DNA from: Dyadobacter sp. 3J3
GTDB taxonomy: Bacteria > Bacteroidota > Bacteroidia > Cytophagales > Spirosomataceae
Reading direction: 5' to 3'
Assembly (NCBI RefSeq): GCF_009801115.1
Contig: NZ_VTOL01000008.1
Location: forward strand, 310,001-374,000
Length of the DNA: 64,000 nt
Part shown: piece by piece, positions 54,326-61,426 of the stretch
Numbering within the stretch: position 1 is the stretch's first letter
Layout: every line of letters begins with the position of its first letter
Program-made: the position numbers and the translations under genes
Notes under the pieces: generated by a model
What the model saw: only the letters and a program-made list of their open reading frames with translations
Database searches by the model: none
What the model was told of the DNA's origin: nothing

Positions 54326-54772
54326 ATGAACGATTATCAAAAAAGCATTATCGTACAAAAACCGGTTAGTGAAGTTTTCGCTGCTATTACGGAACATATT
54401 TCAGATTGGTGGACCAATGATTTGACCGGTTCGGCCAGTCATATTGGTGATCGTTTTATGATTGCATTCGGCATGACTAAAAAAACAATGGAGATTTCCG
54501 AGGTAAGACCAAATGAAAAAGTGGTTTGGACTTGCATTGAGGCTTATATTGACATGGCTTCTTTGGAAAACAAATCCGAATGGGTTGGCACTGAGTTAAT
54601 CTGGAAGTTGAGTACTGATCAGCAAACAACAATATTAACTTTTCTCCACAAAGGTTTAAATCAAAATTTTCAATGTTATGACGTTTGTGAAATCGGTTGG
54701 AACACATTTCTTGCAAGCCTGGAAACTTTTTTAAAAACGGGACAAGGAAATCCACATTTAAAGAAAGTGTAA
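54326..54772 (+). CDS. SRPBCC/AHSA1-domain protein, second of two
   Basis: The product is 148 residues from the ATG at 54326; an ATG at 54269 overlaps the previous stop (ATGA) and would add 19 residues without resemblance. It repeats the START-like pattern: IIVQKPVSEVFAAITEHISD then WWTNDLTG, VRPNEKVVWTCIEAY and GWNTFLASLETFLKTGQG. It is a tandem partner of the first SRPBCC gene and should be co-expressed. Two related binding proteins beside a GlxA-type regulator look like a small detoxification or signalling unit. Confidence 0.9.
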   Translation: MNDYQKSIIVQKPVSEVFAAITEHISDWWTNDLTGSASHIGDRFMIAFGMTKKTMEISEVRPNEKVVWTCIEAYIDMASLENKSEWVGTELIWKLSTDQQTTILTFLHKGLNQNFQCYDVCEIGWNTFLASLETFLKTGQGNPHLKKV

Positions 54773-55343
54773 TTTTATTGACAAGAAAACTTCTACAAAC
54801 AATACGCGTGTTAAAGACTTCTTTTACCCCAAATAAATAAAGGTCAGACTTCAATTGATATGGTGATCGTGGAAATAAATAGTCTCCGCCAACTCTCCTC
54901 TTATAATGTAAATATATAACTATTTCATTATATACATTTTCTCTCAAAACAGAACTCCCAAAATTTTGTTCGAAAAAATATTCGAAGTATTTTATCAAAA
55001 TTGCACTCTAAATAGTACTATTCAAATAAAAAGTCTTGATGATTTGAAGATAATTCAAGTTGCATGAATTTTTCGTAAACTATTGACTAGCAATAGATGT
55101 TCCGTAATAAGTAAAAGTATTTTAACTAAAAAAAAAGACAATAAACTAATCATTCACATAACTATTTTAACAAAAACATTAATTGAAATAGCACTGTAAA
55201 ATTCAGGTCCCGGTAGAAATTTCGACCTGACATACAAAGACAAAATTGTACTATAACAATTTACAATATTTTCTACAAAGAAAAACTTTAAATGTTCTAC
55301 AATTTCAATTAACAAGCTATTTTGATTTTCAACAAACAAGATT
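54773..55343. other. AT-rich intergenic stretch with a small hairpin
   Basis: About 570 bases without a convincing gene. At 55203-55230 TCAGGTC and GACCTGA form a 7-bp hairpin with a 14-base loop, 114 bases upstream of the next start codon. It may be part of a leader or an operator. No tRNA or known RNA motif is visible. Confidence 0.4.
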
Positions 55344-55775
55344 ATGACACAAGAACTAAAATATACAGCCAAATCTCCGTTATCCGATCTTAAAAATTCT
55401 TTCCAGAATTTCCTTTCTGCCTATACTAAAAAAGGCAAATCCAAAGGAGAGAAAAACGTTGTTTCAGAAAATCGTTATTCAGTATTGTACACATTGAACG
55501 CACAGTATCAACATATTGGCTGCTCGTCACAAGCCGAAGCGCAATCGGCATTGGGACTTTTGATGACGGATGGAAATCGTATTCCGGTGGGAATTTATGA
55601 CGAGAAGACGGACTCGTTTGAATGGGAAATCATCGGACAATATTTTCATAGCCAGGATTCTACCATTGACCAAAACAGCCGTCTTCAGGAAGTCCTGACA
55701 ATCTCCCGTGCATTACGTCGCAGGGATTCGAGCTGGCAGCCTGGTTACCTTCAAAAACCAAGTTTCTTTGCTTAA
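55344..55775 (+). CDS. Hypothetical cytoplasmic protein, 143 residues
   Basis: It encodes 143 residues without signal peptide or membrane helix. It starts MTQELKYTAKSPLSDLKNSF and continues with VLYTLNAQYQHIGCSSQAEA, then GLLMTDGNRIPVGIYDEKTD and RALRRRDSSWQPGYLQKP. The pattern looks like a well-folded alpha/beta protein, but I do not recognise a family. A strong bidirectional terminator follows. It is separated from its neighbours by long intergenic DNA on the left and a convergent M1 gene on the right, so it is a single-gene unit. Confidence 0.72.
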   Translation: MTQELKYTAKSPLSDLKNSFQNFLSAYTKKGKSKGEKNVVSENRYSVLYTLNAQYQHIGCSSQAEAQSALGLLMTDGNRIPVGIYDEKTDSFEWEIIGQYFHSQDSTIDQNSRLQEVLTISRALRRRDSSWQPGYLQKPSFFA

Positions 55776-55813
55776 CAATAGATAATTTTCACTTCTATTT
55801 TGATAAAACATTT

Positions 55814-55843
55814 AGGAAAATCTGACTCAAATCAGATTTTCCT
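55814..55843. terminator. Bidirectional terminator, perfect 12-bp stem
   Basis: AGGAAAATCTGA (55814-55825) and TCAGATTTTCCT (55832-55843) pair perfectly around a 6-base loop. It separates the 143-residue gene from the convergent M1 gene. Confidence 0.78.
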
Positions 55844-55870
55844 GTATTTCATTAGCCTGAATAATTCCCC

Positions 55871-57745
55871 CTATTTCCGGGGCACCCAAACATTATTTTC
55901 AGGCTGGACATCCAGATCAAACGCAGTACCAAGAACTATTTTTTCCAAATGTTTATTTGAAACGACATTCACCGTCAACGTTTTATTTCCCTTCGCCAAG
56001 GCGGCAATACTTGAATTGATTGTTTGTTGGCTTCCATCCTTGTAATAAACCGTAAGATGAACAGGCACAGTCAGATTTCCCAGATTTGTGATTGTTATCA
56101 CCTGTTTTGTTGAAGTTCCGGTTACTTTGGTAATTGCCAGATCGGGCACACCTTTTTCGAAAAACCAATTTTTCCAAAACCAGTCTAAATTAACACCAGA
56201 ACCAGTATTGATACAATTGAAAAAATCAAGCGGTGTAGGATGTTTTCCCTTCCACTGATCAATATAATAATGCATCGCTTTATTAAACAAAACATCACCC
56301 AGCATTTCCTTTACGTATAAATAACCAAGCGCAGGTTTCAGGTTTTTGGCTACATATCTGGCCGCGCCTGCAAGTTGAGGCGTCAGCGTCATGATAGGAA
56401 GTTCCTGCTCTGTCCCGACAACCGTATTTGCGTCGCTGATATCATAATTCAGTTTTACGGTTGAATCAATCAAAGGGTGCAGTAAAAATTCAGAAAGCGT
56501 TGCAAAACCTTCGTCCATAAAAGAATATTTTGTTTCATTGATCCCTACATAAAAAGGGAAAATGCTATGAAATATTTCATGTGCTGTCAACTCAATGGCT
56601 TCCTGTGGCTTTTCCAGCGGACTATTTACAACCATCATCGGATACTCCATTTCTGTGGGACCGTCAAAAATGGTTTCATGTGAAAAGGGAAACGGTATGG
56701 CAGGAAATATGGTGCTGATCAAATCTACCGTCTTATGACCGTAACCCATTACAGGCTGATATTCTTTGTGATCCGGATTAAAAACGGCGTCAATCCGGGT
56801 GCGTCTGCCCGTGGAACGATCCACAACAAGGCTCGATGCCATCCATACATAATGATTGCTGATCCCAAAAGCAAAGTCCGTAACGTTGTCTGCCTCAAAT
56901 TTCCAGATTTTGACAGACTTGCCATCAGCTATTGAGTCGGTCCTTATATCTTTCTCGCTGATAATTTCCACCATCTGATCACACCTGTTTGCCTGATCAA
57001 TCAGACTGAGGTACTTTGGTTTATAAACCTGAGCTGCATTTTTGAGCTCGCCTGTGGCCCAAACCTGATAATTGTCCGGAACTGTTATTTCTGTTTTAAA
57101 CTGACCAAAATCATTGTAAAATTCATATTGACCCGTATATGGATATTCATTCCAGCCGTCAATATCATCGTACACGGCTATACGCGGAAAAAAATAAGCG
57201 ATAAAAAAGGTACCTGAATCAATCTGACCGCCTCTGATAAATGACCCCCTGTTTAGATCATAGGAATAGGTTATATCAAATTGTACTTTTTGTTTTGGTA
57301 AAATTTTATGCCCGCGTACCGTCATATTTGTACCCCGGATGCTGTATTGTTTTGTATCAAGTTCCCGACTGTTAAAGCTGAATTTTTCAATGGAAACACC
57401 GTCTGTTAAGTCCTGCGCCTTTACCTGAACCACCCGACTGGCTTCTTTTTGGTAAATATTGGGATAGAGTTTAAACACAATCTTGCTCAGTGTATCCGGA
57501 CTATTATTGACATACCGGATGCTGACAATGCCTTTTACTTTCGCGGTCAACGGATCAAAATTCACTTTAATATCATAGTCAGACCTGTTTTGCCAGTAGT
57601 TTTTTCCAGGCGCACCACCCGGGTCACGCTGCTTTTGTGAATATGATTTTTTAATGTTGGAAGCTACAGGTAAGGAAATCTGGGCACTGGCATTAATACA
57701 AATGAACAGGCTAAAAACTAAAAGCAACCTTAGAGTTTTATTCAT
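55871..57745 (-). CDS. Second secreted M1-family metallopeptidase
   Basis: From the ATG at 57745 the product is 624 residues with signal peptide MNKTLRLLLVFSLFICINAS; the longer frame to 57784 is unlikely. The zinc motif HEIFH is followed 18 residues later by Glu in MDEGFATL, and DGPTEMEYPMMVV is the exopeptidase loop. The start of the mature part (PGKNYWQNRSDYDIKVNFDP) matches the first M1 protein (PDYWQNQADYKIDVSLDD), so the two are paralogs. It differs in HEIFH versus HELGH and is convergent with the 143-residue gene. It is probably periplasmic or surface exposed. Confidence 0.92.
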   Translation of the reverse strand: MNKTLRLLLVFSLFICINASAQISLPVASNIKKSYSQKQRDPGGAPGKNYWQNRSDYDIKVNFDPLTAKVKGIVSIRYVNNSPDTLSKIVFKLYPNIYQKEASRVVQVKAQDLTDGVSIEKFSFNSRELDTKQYSIRGTNMTVRGHKILPKQKVQFDITYSYDLNRGSFIRGGQIDSGTFFIAYFFPRIAVYDDIDGWNEYPYTGQYEFYNDFGQFKTEITVPDNYQVWATGELKNAAQVYKPKYLSLIDQANRCDQMVEIISEKDIRTDSIADGKSVKIWKFEADNVTDFAFGISNHYVWMASSLVVDRSTGRRTRIDAVFNPDHKEYQPVMGYGHKTVDLISTIFPAIPFPFSHETIFDGPTEMEYPMMVVNSPLEKPQEAIELTAHEIFHSIFPFYVGINETKYSFMDEGFATLSEFLLHPLIDSTVKLNYDISDANTVVGTEQELPIMTLTPQLAGAARYVAKNLKPALGYLYVKEMLGDVLFNKAMHYYIDQWKGKHPTPLDFFNCINTGSGVNLDWFWKNWFFEKGVPDLAITKVTGTSTKQVITITNLGNLTVPVHLTVYYKDGSQQTINSSIAALAKGNKTLTVNVVSNKHLEKIVLGTAFDLDVQPENNVWVPRK

Positions 57746-58097
57746 GAATAAAGGGTCAATTAAATCAAAACAATCATCAGCCAAAACGCAATTTAGGCAT
57801 CGTAATTGTTTTGATTTGGAAATAAAAAATAAACCGGTAACCGCTATTTAAATACAACAAAAAACCGATTTATCTTTCTCACAATATTCAACATTTCACC
57901 ACCTCTGGTTACGGCTAACGTTAATTGACGATATATCGTAGAATTTATTCAGAAACAAATTTTATAAGTATTTGATTATCAGTTAAATATAAACTGGCAC
58001 GGTTTCTGATTACTACTAATGATTCGTTAGCATAATCCATACTTCACACACTCCAGGTTTAAAACATCCCAACCCAGAATCTAAAAAAGCAACGGTT
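57746..58097. promoter_or_regulatory. Divergent region between M1 and AraC genes, with short palindromes
   Basis: About 350 bases without genes. A 12-bp palindrome ACGATATATCGT (57928-57939) lies beside TAACGTTA (57917-57924). They may be operators for the AraC gene or the M1 gene. No clear -7 element was found. Confidence 0.4.
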
Positions 58098-59012
58098 ATG
58101 AATCCCTTACATGTTTACCCCATTCCTTCTTCCATAACATCTGGATACAGTAATCCTGTAAATTTGAAAAAGGAGTTACATCCTTCTTTTGAAATCAGAG
58201 CTTTGGAGTCAACGCCTTTTTGTAAAGCCCATGCAAGTTCAAAGTCTGTGACAGAAAATTTATATGAAATTATCTGGATCAGGAAAGGATCCGGAAAGTT
58301 CAGGATTGATATGCAAGCACAGGAAATTCATGATCATAATGTAGTTTTATTATCTCCTGGTCAACACTATAATTTTCAGCCCTTTGGCATTTTGGAAGGT
58401 TACAGCATTTGCTTTTCAGAGGATTTCCTTTGCCTCACAGGGAGAGAAGCATGCGATCTTTTTCATTCAGCCAAACAAACTGGCCGAAACATTTTTCCGG
58501 CAATTCAACTGGATAATAATCTGCAAGGCGACATTGATATGATCGTACAAAATATGATCAAAGAATGTTCCAATTGCTTCAAATCCAGATCGGAAGTATT
58601 ACAAGGATTATTAAAAATTCTGATGATCTACCTTTCGCGCAAAATTGATACTCATCCTGCTACAACCTTGTCCGGAAGTAGTAAAGAGCTCCTTAAAAAA
58701 TTTGTTCTGCTGGTGGACCAGAATTTCATTCGTAAAAAAATGGTTAACGATTACGCTTCTGATCTTTTTGTTTCTCCTAATTATCTTAACGAAGTTGTTA
58801 AAAAACAGACTGGTTTTACCGCGAGTTATCATATACAGAAGCGGGTGGTTTTGGAAGCTAAAAGACTTGCGCTGAATCCGGAAATAAATATGAAAGCGAT
58901 TGCATTTCAGCTTGGGTACGATGACGTTGCACATTTTAGCAAATTCTTCAAAAGCTGCAACGGGATCAGTTTTACAGATTTTCGAAAAAAAATTAATACG
59001 ATGCAGGATTAG
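58098..59012 (+). CDS. AraC-family transcriptional regulator
   Basis: The product is 304 residues. A cupin-like sensor half (YEIIWIRKGSGKFRIDMQAQ, LLSPGQHYNFQPFG) is followed by two HTH motifs in the last 100 residues (NDYASDLFVSPNYLNEVVKK, MKAIAFQLGYDDVAHFSKFF). Cys-rich elements occur in the middle (LTGREAC, IKECSNCFKS). It is upstream of, and in the same direction as, the Gfo/Idh/MocA gene (130-base gap) and may control it or the divergent M1 gene. It ends with TAG. Confidence 0.92.
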   Translation: MNPLHVYPIPSSITSGYSNPVNLKKELHPSFEIRALESTPFCKAHASSKSVTENLYEIIWIRKGSGKFRIDMQAQEIHDHNVVLLSPGQHYNFQPFGILEGYSICFSEDFLCLTGREACDLFHSAKQTGRNIFPAIQLDNNLQGDIDMIVQNMIKECSNCFKSRSEVLQGLLKILMIYLSRKIDTHPATTLSGSSKELLKKFVLLVDQNFIRKKMVNDYASDLFVSPNYLNEVVKKQTGFTASYHIQKRVVLEAKRLALNPEINMKAIAFQLGYDDVAHFSKFFKSCNGISFTDFRKKINTMQD

Positions 59013-59141
59013 GCAAAATTCTTAGCGCTCCTTACAAGTAAATTTCTTCCGTATTCGACTTCATTGAAATAGCACACCAGGATATGTTCTTTCTTAAAAT
59101 GAATCATTTCCTATAATAGTAAAACGCATTTCAAAACATTT

Positions 59142-60488
59142 ATGGAACACAGAAGGGATTTCTTAAAAAAGATAGCGGTAGCGTCCTCTGGTATTGCCTT
59201 TGGCGGTTCCGCTTTGGGTTTCAGTGCCAAAAGTTACAATCGCATCATTGGTGCCAATGAACTCATACGGGTTGCAACAATTGGTGTAAACAGCCGGGGG
59301 AAAAGTATGTCGGCTACCTTTGCCGGGCAGAAAAATACAGAAGTCGGCACTGTTTGCGATGTGGATTCCAGAGCAATTCCACTTGCGATTGAAGAGATCA
59401 AAAAAATAAAGCCGGATGCTGCGCCAAAACCTGAGAAAGATTGCAGAAAAGTACTTGAAGATAAATCCATTGACGCAATTTATATTGCGACGCCTGATCA
59501 CTGGCATGCTCCGCTGACCATTATGGGCTGCCAGGCTGGCAAACATGTGTATGTTGAAAAACCACTCAGCCACAATCCAAGAGAAGGCGAACTCGCTGTG
59601 GAAGCCGCAAGAAAATACAAGCGCGTGGTACAAATGGGAGCTCAGCGCCGTTCAGCGCCGGTTTTAACACAAGGAATTAACGAACTTCACCAGGGAATTA
59701 TTGGACGGGTTTATCTTGCAAAAACCTGGTATACCAACAACAGAAAATCAACTTTTCTGAAACCGGGAACGGTTCCAGCCTGGCTGGACTACGATTTATG
59801 GCAGGGGCCAGCTCCAAGAATGTCTTTTAAAGAAGGATTGATCCATTACAACTGGCACTGGTTTTGGCATTGGGGTACTGGCGAAGCACTTAACAATGGT
59901 ACGCATGAAGTAGACGTAGCACGCTGGGGCCTTGGCGTGGATTTCCCAACCCGCGTGAGCTCTGTTGGCGGCCGATACGAATTTAAGGACGACTGGGAAA
60001 CGCCCGACACGCAGGTTGTAGCGATGGATTATCCGGGCCGCGTCTCCTTAGTATGGGAATCCAGAAGTTCGAATGGGAGAAAAATTGAAGGCCTTGACCG
60101 TGGAATTATTTTTTATGGCGAAAATGGAAGTCTGGATACTGGCGGGGATAGTTATACAGTTTATGATCTTGACGGTAAAAAAATTAAAGAAGTCAAAGCG
60201 ACTGACCAGGCTGCTGATATACAGGGGCGCAATACGGCAAGTCCAAGTCTGGGAATGGACAATCTGCACGTTATGGATTTTCTGGATGCGATCAAAAATA
60301 ATCGTAAACCTAATTGCGATGTTGAAATTGGATTCAAAAGCGTTGTTGCGATGCAGCTAGGTAACATAGCCTGGCGTGTTGGGCGGGATTTGAAAATCGA
60401 CCCGAAAAATGGTCATATCATTGGTGATTCCGAAGCTGAAAAATTATGGTCGCGTGACTATGAAAAGGGCTGGAAACCGATTGTTTAA
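59142..60488 (+). CDS. Tat-exported Gfo/Idh/MocA-family oxidoreductase
   Basis: The product is 448 residues. The Tat signal is MEHRRDFLKKIAVASSG (RRDFLK), so the folded cofactor-bound enzyme should be exported. The Rossmann part has IRVATIGVNSRGKSM, the conserved Lys in VYVEKPLSHN, and the C-terminal domain begins near HYNWHWFWHWGTGEAL then NNGTHEVDVARWGLG (catalytic His). The family dehydrogenates sugars or related compounds with NAD(P); Tat-exported members in Bacteroidota are often linked to sugar or glycan breakdown. A terminator follows. It has no linked susCD. Confidence 0.92.
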   Translation: MEHRRDFLKKIAVASSGIAFGGSALGFSAKSYNRIIGANELIRVATIGVNSRGKSMSATFAGQKNTEVGTVCDVDSRAIPLAIEEIKKIKPDAAPKPEKDCRKVLEDKSIDAIYIATPDHWHAPLTIMGCQAGKHVYVEKPLSHNPREGELAVEAARKYKRVVQMGAQRRSAPVLTQGINELHQGIIGRVYLAKTWYTNNRKSTFLKPGTVPAWLDYDLWQGPAPRMSFKEGLIHYNWHWFWHWGTGEALNNGTHEVDVARWGLGVDFPTRVSSVGGRYEFKDDWETPDTQVVAMDYPGRVSLVWESRSSNGRKIEGLDRGIIFYGENGSLDTGGDSYTVYDLDGKKIKEVKATDQAADIQGRNTASPSLGMDNLHVMDFLDAIKNNRKPNCDVEIGFKSVVAMQLGNIAWRVGRDLKIDPKNGHIIGDSEAEKLWSRDYEKGWKPIV

Positions 60489-60503
60489 TATTTGTCATTA
60501 TCG

Positions 60504-60546
60504 AAAGCCGGAAGGATCAGATTGCTGATTTTCCGGCTTTTTTCTT
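60504..60546 (+). terminator. Intrinsic terminator of the Gfo/Idh/MocA gene
   Basis: AAAGCCGGAA (60504-60513) pairs perfectly with TTCCGGCTTT (60531-60540), followed by T run. Confidence 0.85.
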
Positions 60547-60787
60547 TTTGATAAAACAAAAAAAACCTTCTTCTTATTGCCTGTCAATTTCTTTTTCTCT
60601 TCTCATAAAATGATACTATTTTTTTAAATAAGCCAAATTTAACCGGCGAATCGCATTTCTTTCACTTTGAATCTCCCAACCACACCGATAAATACATAAT
60701 AACCTTACTATAAGGATACTAAATTGATTTCAGAGACAGATAACTGCCCTTTATCATGTAACATTCACTTTTGGTCGAAGTTGATTT
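60547..60787. other. Intergenic stretch, no gene seen
   Basis: About 240 bases of AT-rich sequence upstream of the small secreted protein promoter. No coding or RNA features found. Confidence 0.4.
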
Positions 60788-60815
60788 TTTGCTGTTGTTT
60801 TCAGCCGTATTCTTG
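60788..60815 (+). promoter_or_regulatory. Promoter of the small secreted protein
   Basis: TTTG at 60788-60791, a 16-base spacer, then TATTCTTG at 60808-60815 (one change from TAnnTTTG). It implies a 5' leader of about 50 bases before the ATG at 60871 and rules out a start at 60724. Confidence 0.6.
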
Positions 60816-60870
60816 CATCATCGGAACGCAGCACAAAGCTGCTGACAAAACATTTAAAACAACAGATACC

Positions 60871-61248
60871 ATGAAAACGCCAACACTTTTTTTATCAGCC
60901 GCATTCTCTCTTTTGCTTTCAGTAAACAGCTTTGCAGGAATTGCAAAATCTACAGACAGTGCCATCGAGGCGGAAAACCAAATTGCAATTACTTCACCCG
61001 TTTCAGGAAAAATTGATGTAATGATTAAAAAATCAGATGGAAAAAATCGATCTATCCGCGTTGTGGATGAAAATGGCAATACACTTGTCAGCATTACCGT
61101 AAAAAATTACGAAGATACCCGCACCCGTTTTGACCTCAACAATCTGACCGATGGTGACTATCAGGTAATGGTCACAGATGGTACAACAACAGTCGTCAAA
61201 CCAATTACACTTGATACCCATGATTACAGAACCGTTAAAATGGGTTAA
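60871..61248 (+). CDS. Small secreted beta-sandwich protein
   Basis: From the ATG at 60871 the product is 125 residues with signal peptide MKTPTLFLSAAFSLLLSVNS. The mature part has the strand pattern SIRVVDENGNTLVSITVKNY, FDLNNLTDGDYQVMVTDGTT, which is like the DUF3244/type IX C-terminal fold but without the final Lys-rich sorting end. It is probably a stand-alone envelope beta-sandwich protein. Function unknown. It has a promoter and a strong terminator of its own. Confidence 0.82.
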   Translation: MKTPTLFLSAAFSLLLSVNSFAGIAKSTDSAIEAENQIAITSPVSGKIDVMIKKSDGKNRSIRVVDENGNTLVSITVKNYEDTRTRFDLNNLTDGDYQVMVTDGTTTVVKPITLDTHDYRTVKMG

Positions 61249-61317
61249 ATTTCAACAGATTTTTATTTTTATACCGAATGTCATCTGGTTACTTTGGTTG
61301 CCTGGCAGGGTATAAAT

Positions 61318-61365
61318 ACAAAAATGACCGCAAAAGCTAAAAACAGCTTATGCGGTCATTTTTGT
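61318..61365. terminator. Bidirectional terminator with 15-bp plus 5-bp stem
   Basis: ACAAAAATGACCGCA (61318-61332) pairs perfectly with TGCGGTCATTTTTGT (61351-61365), and AAGCT/AGCTT extend the stem inside. It separates the small secreted protein gene from the convergent pyrophosphatase gene. Confidence 0.85.
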
Positions 61366-61426
61366 ATTGGTGTAATTTAAAAATTCACCAGGTTAATTGG
61401 CTTCGTGATTACCAACCAGGCAATTG

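Noticed and set aside
54477..54998. A 173-codon frame on the minus strand across the second SRPBCC gene.
   Set aside because: It runs antisense to a recognisable protein and has no homology of its own.
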